This document shows, piece by piece, positions 34,838-46,206 of a stretch of 64,000 nucleotides of DNA. The DNA comes from Adiantum capillus-veneris (Eukaryota > Streptophyta > Polypodiopsida > Polypodiales > Pteridaceae), in contig CM043956.1 in assembly GCA_014529385.2 (NCBI GenBank), forward strand, positions 64,610,620 through 64,674,619, written 5' to 3'. Below the pieces are notes generated by a model. The model had not been told where the DNA came from, did no database searches, and saw nothing but the letters and a program-made list of their open reading frames with translations. The translations under genes were made by a program, and so were the position numbers. The stretch's first letter is position 1. Each line of letters starts with the position of its first letter.

Positions 34838-35861
34838 TGTTAATTGAGCTGACGTCACTTAACATGAGGTGCTAAAGATTGAAGCCTTATGAATGCACAT
34901 CAAAGATAAATACAAAGAAGTAGTGAACATTGGAGTTACACATTTTTCACATTTTTCCAAATGGCCATGTATTGTAATTTTCCAATTTATTTAGTCATTG
35001 TGATATCATAATGTGTTACGGGCTCAATGAGAGTTTTAAAATGTAAAGAATAGATATGTTAGTATGCCTAGGTTGTACATACAGTAAGTTGTGGAGCCTC
35101 AAAGGTCTTGGGTGCCCAGACATTGAACATTTTAAACCTTATGGCTAAGGTATAAAAGCCAACTTTTGTAAGGGTTTGAGAGATTTTGGATAATGAAGGT
35201 GACCGTATGCTGCAGTACAGTTTTGTGAGCTAGATCTTCTGTTTCTTTTTGGTATGTCTCCCTCGTGGGATGTTGCTTTGCAAATCCATGCATACCAGCA
35301 CACTTGCACGTGAAATCTCTCTCTTTCTATGTAAGTAGTTTCTTGCAATGAAGTTTTAGTTTTGCTCGTGTCCGTCTACAAGAAATTTTTGCTCCTTACA
35401 CACCATACATGCATCCAAACTGGTTTTTGACCATAGGAATAAATAGAGCACGTCCAAAGAAAGCTATAGAGTGCTTTGGAGGTCAAAACCAACCTACCCA
35501 GAACATGTTGTTTATCTAAGCATGATTTTTTTTCCAAGTGTCAAAAATGACTTTTGAGTACATCTGGTTGATGAGGATACTCTGCACATTCTATGTAGGA
35601 AGTTTGGTTGCATTTAGAGCATCATAGCTATACAAACTCATCAGATCAAGCTTGTGCTAAGAAAAGTAGCTTTTCATGTTTGACACACATCTAGAGACTA
35701 ATCTAGGTCAAAGCACACTAGGCTTGGGCTTTCAAGAGATTAGCTATCTCTTGTAGCCTCCATTCACTTGTCAAGTCAGCTACATTCACGGATTGAAATT
35801 TTATGTATGTGGTTATCGCTTTGCTAGCATCAATATGGTGAGGCTTGGCAGCCGGCCGACA
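34838..35861 (+). repeat. R3 right (3') LTR
   Basis: 1,024 bp, TGTTAATTG to GGCCGACA, complete at its 5' end. TATA box at 35151-35158. Confidence 0.9.
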
Positions 35862-36190
35862 AACAAAAAATAAGAGAAGTATAATAAAATAAAAAAAGCT
35901 ATGAGCTCTAGATATGAGATGAAAATGGATAAGTTAAAAAGAAACCTCAATGATTTTTTCCACATTTAAGAGGCACAATCATTGAGGTTTTTTATCCTCA
36001 TCAATCTTAGGAGTAAATTTTAAAAAGTTATCCTAAAAGTTATTAGGTAAATGAAGTAGATAAATTAGCCTCATAACATAGACACTCTTATGTATATTAT
36101 TATAAATGCTTACATGCATCTAAAAATAAAATTATAACATACATTCGCATGATCGTGAAGGGATGGGCAAACACGATGCATGTACGAGGA

Positions 36191-36193
<3 letters not shown>
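35862..36193. other. Spacer with a 14-bp inverted repeat
   Basis: AT-rich, no gene. AAACCTCAATGATT (35942-35955) and its exact complement (35977-35990) flank 21 bp. Confidence 0.6.

Positions 36194-36267
<74 letters not shown>
36194..36267 (+). repeat. (GA)37 microsatellite
   Basis: 74 bp of uninterrupted AG repeat. Leucine/serine-only frames across it are artefacts. Confidence 0.95.
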
Positions 36268-36268
<1 letters not shown>

Positions 36269-36509
36269 ATGGAGTAGAGTGTCATAAAGGAACACTCACA
36301 GCTTGTTCTTCTATATATATAAAGAATAAGTGAGTGGGTTAGTGAGATTAGTGGGAGCGACGAACACTAGACATCCATCTTGGAACAAAGCACATGTCGT
36401 CGTTTCCCCAACAACCTCCCAGTTAATGAAAAGTTTGCTAATAAGTGGGTCCTATCAGCTAAACGACTAGTATGTACAAAAAATAATTGAGACACTCTCT
36501 CAACATATG

Positions 36510-37120
36510 CCCACTGTCACGCTCACTCAATCTACATGTAGCCGTATTGGCTCTCGTGATAGGCGAATGTGTGTATCCATGCGAGAGTCTGTATGTAGAT
36601 CTTGCAGATACTTTTGTATAGTATGTATAGCTCCACAAAGCATCTTCACAGAATCAGGCTTTGTACAACTAACAATTGGTGCTACAAATACTCCCACTGC
36701 AGCTACTAATTTAGGCCTCAATAATAACAAGTCAAACATAATATTTCCAAAGACTAATGAAATCTACACAAATCTAGCTATGTTAGCCTCCTTAATGCTA
36801 TGTTCATACTTTACATCATCAAGACTACTAGTCATGTATGGATGTGTTGACTCTTGGAGGACCAGCTCCCCCTCATCCGTATCCTAAACCATGTGTCCTA
36901 GAATAAACTCATCAGCCTCTAGCATGAGCATATCAAAGAACTCCATGTCTATAATCTTTATTTGTGTATCTAGGCAACAAGCTTACACTACCACTATCTC
37001 CACTGTCTCCATTGACTTTGATGACATCTTTTGTGTCTCATTAGAGTACTTTTTCTCTACCTCTATCCATACAAAGTCAATTGACATGTCTTGCACAACT
37101 ATATTCTCTATCTCCTATGC
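36510..37120 (-). pseudogene. Unrecognised broken frame, ~200 codons
   Basis: One minus-strand frame reads for about 205 codons with only three internal stops (TAA near 36985, TAG near 36880, TAG near 36748). Composition is protein-like: an acidic N-terminal part (MEFFDMLMLEADEF), then DTDEGELVLQES, then a hydrophobic stretch KLVAAVGVFVAPIV. The last 70 codons are open (36527-36739). Both TAG stops could derive from CAG by one transition. I do not recognise the family; it could be a TE protein or a captured gene fragment. Confidence 0.35.
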
Positions 37121-37599
37121 ATATTGAAGCTCACTAGCAAAGGAGACATGTCTCATCTCTCACTCAACACATGCCAACAAAACGAAATTGAGACTATGCT
37201 GTCTTGTACCTTAGATACATGCATATTCGTTGTGTGAGCAAATCACACGACCTATAAAGTGCATGCAACACAACCTAGATCAACATAATTTTAATCAAGG
37301 ACACAGATGAGATGATATGCGCACGGAGGCAATCTCTTTATCTTGTCAAGCTAAGACCATCCCATGCATACAACACTCTAGAAGGCTAGCTAAACCACAA
37401 TCTAGAACCTCGGTGCTCTCAACTACACCACCCAACCCACATACACACAAACGGAAGGAAAATCACTAAACCGTACCAAAATCATATGAAACTTAAGAAA
37501 CACCATCCCTTCACTAGGATACACCTGTCCCAAAGCCTCTACGCTCAAAATCCTCACTCTAAACCCATCTGCAAAAAACATGTATGAAGACAGAGGCGG
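37121..37599. other. Non-coding spacer
   Basis: Nothing recognised; the left edge of the RA LTR may lie within this stretch or shortly after. Confidence 0.3.
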
Positions 37600-38179
37600 A
37601 TTTTGAAAGTGCCTGAAACTCAAGTCTATGAGTACCTATGCATAGATTACGTCACAAACGATTCTAATGGATACTTGCACGCAAAAAAAGATATCATTTA
37701 ATACAATTATGAGCATGAATAGCTCATAGATCCATGAGCATGCGTGCTCCGTTCCACAAGGAATGCTTGGAGTTGTCATGTAGCTCTTGCCAAGGCTAGC
37801 GCGATGGTTTTGTGGGTCCTCCAATGGGATGAGCGAGCGGGGAGTAGCGCCAGGATGAAGCTCACACACACACTCTCTCTCTCTTCCTCTCTCACACACA
37901 GTTGATGACAACTTAAAACTTGATTATGATATAGTTACCCTTACAAAATGACCTAGGTACCTTATATACTAAGGCTACCATAGGTTAAACCTAAATTAGA
38001 GTTCAAGGGGTAAGATGGCTTTCTATGTACAATCTAGAAGAGTCATTGCACCCCGGCTTCTACAACTAGACTAGTTACTAATTACAAATGATGCTCTAAA
38101 CCATAATCCACAACATTTCACAACTCTCATAAAAAAATTCTTTGTTGAGTTATATCGTGTTGTCGACCCACAGTCAACA
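37600..38179 (-). repeat. RA 3' LTR (left edge uncertain)
   Basis: It ends in plus orientation with CAGTCAACA at 38179 next to the PPT. A palindromic TATA region lies at 37960-37974 and CA/CT tracts (minus strand GT/GA) at about 37860-37902. Confidence 0.6.
37960..37974 (-). promoter_or_regulatory. RA LTR TATA box inside a palindrome
   Basis: The minus strand reads CCTTA-GTATA-TAAGG: TATATAAG flanked by complementary CCTTA/TAAGG arms. The RB LTR has GGCTTA-GTATA-TAAGCC at the same place. Confidence 0.65.
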
Positions 38180-38215
38180 CTTCCCCCTTCTAAATTCATG
38201 TTGTCCCTGACATGA
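38180..38215 (-). other. RA PPT and stem-loop
   Basis: PPT AGAAGGGGGAAG (38180-38191, minus strand) is preceded by a stem TCATGT/ACATGA (38196-38201 and 38210-38215) around a loop containing AGGGAC, the same loop as in RB. Confidence 0.75.
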
Positions 38216-39589
38216 CCTGGTTGCCGATGTTGGTGCGGTCTTTGTTGTCTTTTTGCTGATGTGTGTAAAGAAGTTATATGTTGTAGCTTGGCACAATCTC
38301 GTCTTGTTCGTCCAATCGGATGTACATAATCCTCACATGATTCAAGAAAATTATAATTGATGACTAACATCTGCCAATTTTGTGTCTTTTCCATTTTAAA
38401 AAGAAGCTTCTACAATTCGTAGAATTGAATGTTGGCGACTGTCAGATCTTGTGAACCCATGACAGCTTTGCATCAACTTATTTGGAACCCAAATGTGATT
38501 TGCAAAAGCTTGGTACTTTGTGATTTTCTTAGATGTTCTTGCACTTCGATTGTTTTCCTTTTGGTTTTCAATCTTGTGATTTTTCCTCAAAGATCTTTAT
38601 CTTCTTGATCCATATCTATTTTTGGCCAATCTGGCTCTTTGGTATCTAGATTTGTTAAACGTTTTGATTCTGACTTGTTTTTCTGTTCTTTAGGCACTCA
38701 TTGGTTGTCATGGAAGCTGCTAGTGATGGTGATGACTTGAGTTTCTTGTAAGGAATATCATAAGAATCATCATTATGGTTGCTATCCTCCACAAAATTGC
38801 ATTCTAGCACTTTTCCTGTGTGGTTTGGCTAGTTATGGAAAGTTAATGTTTTATTGATCTTGGGTTGTTGTTTCTTGAATGACTTTGGTATCCACTTGAT
38901 TAGAGCATTGGTAGCTCATTGACATGGCTGTGTTCTTCTTGGCTGAGTCTTTTCTTCACGTATATGAGCCACGTATGAGGATGCTTGTTGCAGTTGCGTT
39001 TTCACTCAGGATTTTGTAATCCACTTTTTATATACTTTATTCATATAGTGATGACATTGTTTCTTGGGTCTTCGATCAGGATAATCATAAAACCGTGCAT
39101 TTGTTAAAGTTTTGTTCTTGTCACCTAATAGGTCGTCCAGATTTCTGTTTTCGGCATCTTCTTGAAGCTCAAGCGTTCTACGGAGTCATAAGAACTCATC
39201 TTCTTATTCTTATTTGTTTTCCTGGATCCCACTTACTACAAAGTAAGGAACAACATCGTAGCCATCTTTATCACAAAAATTCATTGCTGGAGCGTCTTCA
39301 ATAGCACACACATCCAGAGTAGCCAAGATGTGTTCCCATTCAAGTGTCTCTAATGCTTCCTCAGGAAAGGGTTCTAGGATATAATCCGTATCTTCAACTT
39401 CCCTTTCTAGGATGCCTTCCTCTCTCTTTAAGCTTTTGCATTGCGAAGCTCCACATATCCACATTTATTTAGGCTTACCCAACCATATTGGAAGTTATGA
39501 TCCTTCTACAGTAGAGGAATCAAACTCCTCCATAGGTGTTCTGATCAAATTCATGCGACTATTGTTCCTCAAATTTATCTTTGTCGTGT
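38216..39589 (-). other. RA region between protease and PPT: unknown coding remains
   Basis: Several minus-strand frames. 39210-39464 is acidic (GILEREVEDTDYILEPFPEE) with cysteines (MWICGASQC, FCDKDGYDVVPY). 38396-38590 contains AFANHIWVPNKLMQSC, a WVPK-like motif as in RB and RC. 38071-38394 ends RDNMNLEGGSV across the PPT, like many gypsy polyproteins. No polymerase or integrase motif. Confidence 0.45.
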
Positions 39590-40091
39590 GTCCATACGTC
39601 TAAGGTAGATATGGTCATAAACCCAATCTTGGACCATTTTCAATTGTCTCATGAATGGTCTTCTTAGAATGATATCATAGTTATTCCTCTTGCCAAAGTA
39701 AACAATAGCAAAGGTTTTCTCATATTCAATGCCACAAGAAGTAACAACTACTTTTCTAGCAGTCCTATGGGCCTTTCCGTGTGCTCCTCTGCAACATGCT
39801 GTTTCATCCTAGTAGCCGTCATTGTTGGTTTTTCCCATTTTTTCCATACCTCTTTTATTTGATGGCAACACCAGCTCCGCTGTCAAGGATTGCCATAATT
39901 TTTACACCTTGGAATTCCACGAGAACTTTGGTGTTCCCATATTCTCCCTCATAGTACTCTCCTTCCTTGTTCAGAGGTATGGGTTGAGTGTTTAGCTGAG
40001 GAATTTCAAGCTCTTTAATCCCTTTCCCAATATGAGTTAGTGGTTTTTTCACACCAAATTTCTCTAGGCTTTTTCCCATAGTAGCCCACAT
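39590..40091 (-). pseudogene. RA retropepsin
   Basis: The active-site segment VKIMAILDSGAGVAIK (about 39858-39905) is intact. The expected C-terminal part follows in the same direction after stops: YDIILRRPFMRQLKMVQDW (about 39610-39680), where gypsy proteases have IIGRPF/W. The N-terminal part carries GEYYEGEYGNTKVLVEFQG. The catalytic Asp is present but the frame breaks just downstream. Confidence 0.65.
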
Positions 40092-40470
40092 GTTTGGTCG
40101 TATTCTAAGAAAATTGGCTAGCGTTATCGTACAAGTGACTAGGGTAGATAGAATATCTATCAGCTATTTTGAATCAATGACCTTGTTGGGAGTCTCTATG
40201 ATGGGACTGCAACAACATATGACTAGGCCTTGTACTCTCTTGTATATGATGGTAGTGTTCTTAGTGAATGGGGTTGACTGTCCATAGACTGTACAAATCC
40301 TTTGTCTCCCCAATACGATTCCACCTCTAGATTCATTTGAGATCCAGTCTCAATTTCCTCTATTGGTGGAAGAGACACTCCTCTTCCATCCCTCGTTTGG
40401 TTTACTTGTCTGCTTATCTCACTTGCTTCATTGGTCTCTTTGACTTGTTTCCAAAATTCATAAAGACAAT

Positions 40471-41640
40471 CTATTTCTTTAATCTATCTGGTATAGCTAT
40501 GTGAAATCCCTTGAAAAAGTTATCTCTGGTATTCAAAAATATCCTTGCCTCTAATGCGGGGTCCTTGAGCTTTTGTATGTGCTCGTGAATGGAATCTATA
40601 TATTTTTGTTCTTGGTTTTGTGGGATTATTGGTGTAGGTGGGACAAAGACCACACCCTCGTGTTTTCCAACTTGTGGTTCTAGTAAAGCTTGGGTTGTTT
40701 TAATCATTTTCTAGCACATTTGAAGCCTGTCCTTTTCTAGTGTTGCATATGGATATTTCATCCACCTTTGTTCTTCGGTTTGGTTGTTTTTGAGCCGTAT
40801 TACATAGGTTTTTAGGAGGGAGTCTAAGGGCAAATACTGATCCTCCCGAACTAGCACTTTTTGGTTTCTCATCTATGGATGGTTTTTATGGAGTTTGAGA
40901 CATCTTCTTAAGAGAAGGTGCAACTCTTTTCTCATGTTGTCTTATCTTCTCTTTAGCTTGGGTAAGCTCCTCAACTAGGGATTTTTGCTTTCATTCCCTA
41001 CGTGCTTTCATCCTAGCCTTTCTAGCTTTCCAACTATTCTATTTTCTCTTGGTTTTTGGACTAGGTGCATCGGTATTTGGCTCACCCATTGCGCATTCCC
41101 TATAGCATATCTAGGTGGAGGAGGTGCTACTGGAATAGGTTGTACATACCTCTTCCTAGCATATTCTATGCCATAGTAACACTCTTCCCTTGTATGATTT
41201 GTCCATTTTCTCTCAATTTTGCACCACTTAAGCTCCCTTGGATTAGCATTTACAAGAGAAGCTAACCTCTTGACCATTTTGTCAATAAACAGTTGTTGAT
41301 TGATAGCTGACGTTGGTTTTGCAAATGGGATCACTCATATGTGAATCACTATATGAGAGGATGTGTTTTCTTCTTGACTCTTACAATCATTTTCCTTATA
41401 TTCCTCACAGTTATCCACCAGATAACGAGCTTCTTTGATTAATTTCTTTAGCGTCTTGCTTCTTATCATATGCAAATCCTTTTGAAGACTTGCATGTCTC
41501 ATTTCTTGGATAAAGATCAACATCAATCGTGCTTGTGTAGGAAGTTCCCCTCTTGGACAGAACTTGACATATCTTATGAGTTGTAATGCTACTTTGCACA
41601 CTGATTCACTCTCTTTTTGCTTGAATCTGTGGATTTGCAA
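40471..41640 (-). pseudogene. RA gag C-terminal half
   Basis: Frames 41335-41640 and 41008-41334 give a helical capsid-like segment (LQLIRYVKFCPRGELPTQ, LKKLIKEARYLVDNCEEY). A knuckle-like WCKIERKWTNHTREECYYG near 41170-41228 follows, lacking the second Cys (Glu instead), then a proline-rich VAPPPPRYAIG. 40471-40707 (EARIFLNTRDNFF) bridges to the protease. Confidence 0.5.
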
Positions 41641-42939
41641 GATCGTATTGTGAGCTATGTCTTTCTACAAGAATTCTTTGATGAATTCCTCAAACAGCTC
41701 ATCTAGAGTCTCAAAATCACATCTTTCCACTGAGTCAAACCATGTAGCCATGTCATCTTCTAGACAATCCAAATCCCGCAAACTGTGTTGCAAAATCTGA
41801 AACTTCCTCTGCTTTAATTACTCTTTAGAGAGCCCCTACGTGATCTCTTGGATATTTATCTCCGATATATTTTTTATTTACCCATTTTTTGGATATGGGA
41901 CGGTCTAGCTCGCCGATTGTCTACAAGTATTACCATAGACTCTCCCAATCCTTCTCTTGTTTTAGGTCTTCCACTATGCCTAAGTTCTTCTTCGAAGGGA
42001 CTAGTCATTCTGTTGGAAATTGGTCCTTGAGAAGGCATGTGTGCCATCTCTGTGATCACTTCATCTCTTGTTATCTCTCTAGAAGGGAATCCAAGTGGCT
42101 CTCTTTTTGGAATTCTTGTAGGAATCCTTGTGTTTGGTGGAAGTATCTGCGGTCATTCATTGACCAAATATCCACCTCTTTCTAATGCAGTCCATGGATT
42201 GGTATTCTCGTTTATACTTGTCAACAATTATAGATTTCCATTGATAGTTGACTCCGTATGTATAGACATATAAGAGCTTGTAATATGTGGACTATATGGA
42301 CATATGTCAACTCTTCTAGGTATGGCTATGTGCACCTATAAAGATTAAACTCTATGTCATCAATGTATCTATATAGTCATTCACTCTCCTGATTTTTCAT
42401 CCAAAGTCTTTCAACAATCTTGGTCTTTATCAATTGCAAGTTTGGAATAGCCATCATGGGAGGATGCTCCTCTATTGTTGCTGGGATTACAAAGCTTGTA
42501 TAAGCTGAGTTTGACTCTAATGAGAACATGATCTCTAGGCTTAATAGCTCTAGCTTAATATAAGAAGGATTATTCCAATGTGTTCAAGTGCTTTGGTTAG
42601 GGAAAGTCAATACTATATTCAAAACCATGACAATTTTCTCTCAAATTGTCAGTTCTAAACACCCCTAACTTCCGGATGAATCTTGAGGCCTTAAACGACA
42701 TTTTTTTGGGACGCTGACCAACAATGAATGACTTTTGTTGGTCAAGGTTTACATAGAAAGTCATAGAGCTAAACTAGAGTTTTGTTTTGATTTAAAAAAA
42801 AAAATGAATCCAATACCGGAAGCTCAAGTTAACAGTTTTTTTCTCACTCAACCTATGCCTGGAGACTTTATACGCATTGTGAGAAGAATGGAAACACACA
42901 CAATGCCTCTATAATCACCTGACACACACTCTTGGGATA

Positions 42940-42975
<36 letters not shown>

Positions 42976-43121
42976 TAGGGAACCACTCGGCTTACACAAC
43001 CCACCTAGTCGAGACAGGGAACACACCGAGAGGAGAGAGACTATCCATTTGCCCACGGAACACAGAGACACACACACACACACACCCAAAAAAACTCAAC
43101 TCAAAAGAGGAATATTTTTGA
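41641..43121. other. RA 5' region and spacer before R5
   Basis: Minus-strand fragments with many stops fade out by about 42500 and are probably RA gag N-terminus. (AC)n tracts lie at about 42948-42974 and 43070-43085. No further gene seen. Confidence 0.35.
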
Positions 43122-44032
43122 TGTTTGGATACAATTGAGCTTGGGCCAACACCAATGGGGAAAATAGCTCACACAAGATGGATGAAATATGTCAGATACA
43201 ATCACAAATTAGAGCAGACGCTTCGCTCACAGAAGAAACTTACACATCCATAACAACAGAAGAAAAACAAGGATTTTGGCAAAATGGACAACACCATTGT
43301 GTTTGGAACGGCCAAAAACCCCAGTCTAAACTATCAAGGTGCTCAAGTCCGACCTCGGATGAGCAGTTTATGGCCAAAACAGACTCCAAAAACAACAAAA
43401 ACTGAGTTGCGGTTGTTCCTCCTCTTCTCTCCACACTTTGTTGGTTTTTTCTTAGGTTTTTCAGTTTCCACACTTCACTTTATCCCTTGGGAATCTTTGG
43501 CCTTTTGATTAACCTCAAACAGACCCCAAACAGGTCAAAAAATGGCCACTCAGTGCGTTTTTTGTTACCCTTCTACATCCATCCACATACCTGGCACTCA
43601 ACTTTTTCCAATAATGCATCCCACAATCACGTGAAGTGGCCCCCAAATACAGTTTCCATTATGTACTTTCTACATAATTCATCACAAGAAAATACCCCCG
43701 TTGTGTCCTCGTTTACCACGTGCAAGTATTGACCCCATTCGACCTCATGACGCCATTGGATGCCATCTGATGCACCTGCTTAGCTTGTGGCATCAGCCCG
43801 CTGATAGTTTCCTTGAGAAGTTTCACACTCTACCAAATACTCATTATTGTGTAAAAAACATGCTGATACTAGTGAAAATCAAAATCGATGTACTATGTAC
43901 ACACTGTCCTACCTGTACACATGTGGGCCCCACGTAACCACCTGGCTCTGGAAAATTGGCAATCCTTTTTTCTATGCACCATGCATGTGTATGTATATAT
44001 GTACAATCACTTCTTCCAAAAAACTCCTAACA
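43122..44032 (-). repeat. R5 3' LTR
   Basis: It ends in plus orientation at CA 44031-44032, next to the PPT. It is visibly diverged from the right copy (many substitutions and indels). Confidence 0.8.
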
Positions 44033-44072
44033 TAATTTTCCCATCCCCTAGCCCGCTAGATCATTCATGATC
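44033..44072 (-). other. R5 PPT and stem-loop
   Basis: The minus strand shows GATCAT, loop GA, ATGATC (44059-44072), then a purine-rich AGGGGATGGGAAAATTA abutting LTR start TGTTAGG. The CAT-GA-ATG core is the same as in R2. Confidence 0.7.
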
Positions 44073-44427
44073 AGTAGCAGCAAAAAGAGATATGAGACTC
44101 GCCGCATCACAGGTCTCTTCATCCCTTCACATACATTACTTGTTTTGCAGACAACTCATCTTGCACCACCATCATTAATCTAGCATGATATAATTTAAGA
44201 TGCAATCCATTTACCCTTGACTTATGTAGCATCCCATCTAGGTTAGCCAACTGATATGTACCATTTGAAAAACACTCCACTACCTTGAAAGGGCCTTCCT
44301 ACTTAATTTTAAATTTCTTTTGGAATTTCTTTTCCATCTTACTGTTGTAGCACAAAACCAAGTCATGTTTCTTGATACCCTTACTTTTGACCTTTTCATT
44401 TATCTTTGCTAAAGCCTTATCTTGCAT

Positions 44428-45628
44428 CTATCCATAATGTTCCAATGCGCTCATCGTATCCAACTGAACCTCTTGTAATTGTAAGAGCCTCTCTTTGAAT
44501 GCATCACTAGACTGCCCAAGCAAATTCTCTAACATCTTGACCGCAGGCAATTGACCACAGGCAACTCTACTTCCACGGGCAATAGTGCTTCCTTTCCATA
44601 TACCAAATGAAATGGAGTAAATCTTGTACATGTCTTCACCGAAGTACGATAAGCCCATAATGCACTAGGAAATTCCAAATCCCAATTCTTTTCTTGGTGC
44701 TCTGTCACTTTCGAAAGAATTTGTACCAACTCAGCGTTGAATCTTTCATTTAAGACATTACAATTGTGGATAATAAGGAGTGGTATGATGGTGCCTAATC
44801 TTCATCTTTGCGCATAAAATGTCTAATAGTCTAGCTCTAAATCCTGGCCCCTTGTCCGAAAGTAGCTCTAGTGGCACCCCAAACTTGCAACATATTTCAT
44901 CATATACAACTTTTTCTACATCCTTTGCAGTGATTTGTTTTATTGCTATAGCGTTTGCCCAATCTAGAGAGATAGTCAACTACAATCAAAATATAGCTTT
45001 TCCCCCCGCTTGTGATAGGTAACGGGCCTATTGCATCAATCCCCCACTTTTCAAACACATCAAACACCATAATGGTCTTTCGTAGCTCTTGCTTCAACAC
45101 TCTCTTCCCAAATGCTTGACACCTATTGTAAGACCTACACCAATGGTGAACATCCTTGTGCAAACTAGACCATACATACCCCTCTTGCAGGATCTTATGC
45201 AAGGTGATCTTTAGAGAAAAATGTCTGCCACATGCGCCTTCATGATTCTCTTTCAGCACTCTATAAAGCTCCTCCCACCAAGGTACACGTCTCAACATGA
45301 GATCAGCCCCTTTCATGTATAAGACATCACCAATCAATTTGAACTTGGATGCTCTATGCACAAAACCATACTTCTTAGACTTTTGGATGTCCTTTGGGAT
45401 GGTTCCTGCTAGCAAAAACTCCTCTTCTTGAGCCAAACTTTCCCGGCCATGATAAAGAGATAAATTGGTCCTCAACACAAATAGCTCCCCAATCATGCTT
45501 TGAGCTGCTTCATGTGCCTTTCCATTTAGAGCACGTTCAATGTGTGTGATGCTCCATGCTTTGAAATTTTTTAACTTGCCTTTAATTTGAAACACATTTT
45601 TTTCAATGAGGTGTTCTTGCTCTTCCAC
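44428..45628 (-). pseudogene. R5 integrase
   Basis: Zinc-finger region with HEGACGRHF (about 45235) and HWCRSYNRCQ (about 45125), where the first inner Cys is Tyr. Catalytic core WGIDAIGPL (about 45030), then a frame change near 44960. LSDKGPGF (about 44855) and a segment ending TPYYPQ (about 44770) follow, with the catalytic Glu region after another break. The C-terminal part (44529-44729) has LWAYRTSVKTCTRFTPFHL. Confidence 0.8.
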
Positions 45629-46206
45629 ACACCCAACACTTGCTTCACAACTAACAAGGCATCACCTTTTATGCTCAACCTTCTAATCCCATGCTTAAAA
45701 AAAATGTGCAATCCGGCTTCCAACGTAGCATACTCAGCCTCATTGTTACTATGTGCATCCAATTTGAACCCTCTCTGGCATACTAGCTTCCCCTCTGGAT
45801 CATAAAGTGTTATACCCCCAGAAGCTGCATCATGGCTCTTTCTGTATGAACCATCAAAGAACAACACATGTGCATTTCTGATTTGTGACACTTCTTCAAC
45901 TACCCTTCTCACCACCTCTTCCTTAACAAGGAGGGGATTCTCTTTGTAAGTCAACAAATTAGCTAGGGTAGCTCTTGTACTGTCTTCCACTAAAAAAGAG
46001 AACTTAAACTCTTACAGCTCAATTACCCATTTCTTGACCACATGTGACATATTAGTGCCATTAATTAATTGTGGAAAAAAGGAGTAAGTTGTTAGGAAAA
46101 CAAAAGGTCGTGGTAGAAAATAATAACGAAATCGTCGACAGGCAAATATTACACTGACCATCACTAGCTCTACTTTCGAGAATTTTTTCTCTGCTACCAA
46201 CTTCAC
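45571..46206 (-). pseudogene. R5 RNase H end and archaeal-type RNase H
   Basis: 46012-46206 covers the end of the canonical RNase H/connection (VMVSVIFACRRFRYYFL). 45571-45990 is one open frame holding the second RNase H: LFFDGSYRKSHDAASGG, HSNNEAEYATLEAGL, SIKGDALLVVKQVLGVWKS. Asp of DGS, Glu of NEAEY and Asp of KGDA fit the catalytic set. This dual arrangement is a recognised mark of Tat-lineage elements. Confidence 0.8.

Larger units (their letters stand above)
13885..35861 (+). mobile_element. R3: outermost non-autonomous LTR element, ~22 kb with nested inserts
   Basis: Paired LTRs (13885-14855 and 34838-35861) differ by roughly 10% by eye. An Athila/Tat-type PBS directly follows the left LTR and a PPT directly precedes the right LTR. 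Own internal DNA is only 14856-16625 and 33290-34837, about 3.3 kb, with a gag remnant and no pol. R2 occupies the gap between the two parts. The left LTR lacks its first ~50 bp. Confidence 0.85.
37600..42550 (-). mobile_element. RA: LTR element with gag and protease but no RT or integrase seen
   Basis: The 3' end is defined by LTR start TGTTGACTG (minus strand, from 38179), a PPT (38180-38191) and a stem-loop. Rightward lie an unknown region with a WVPN motif, a retropepsin, and gag with a knuckle-like motif. No RT, RNase H or IN signature was found between PPT and protease, about 1.4 kb. The 5' LTR was not identified, so the right boundary is a guess. Confidence 0.55.

Noticed and set aside
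36100-36295. Leucine/serine-only frames
   Set aside because: Translation of the GA microsatellite.
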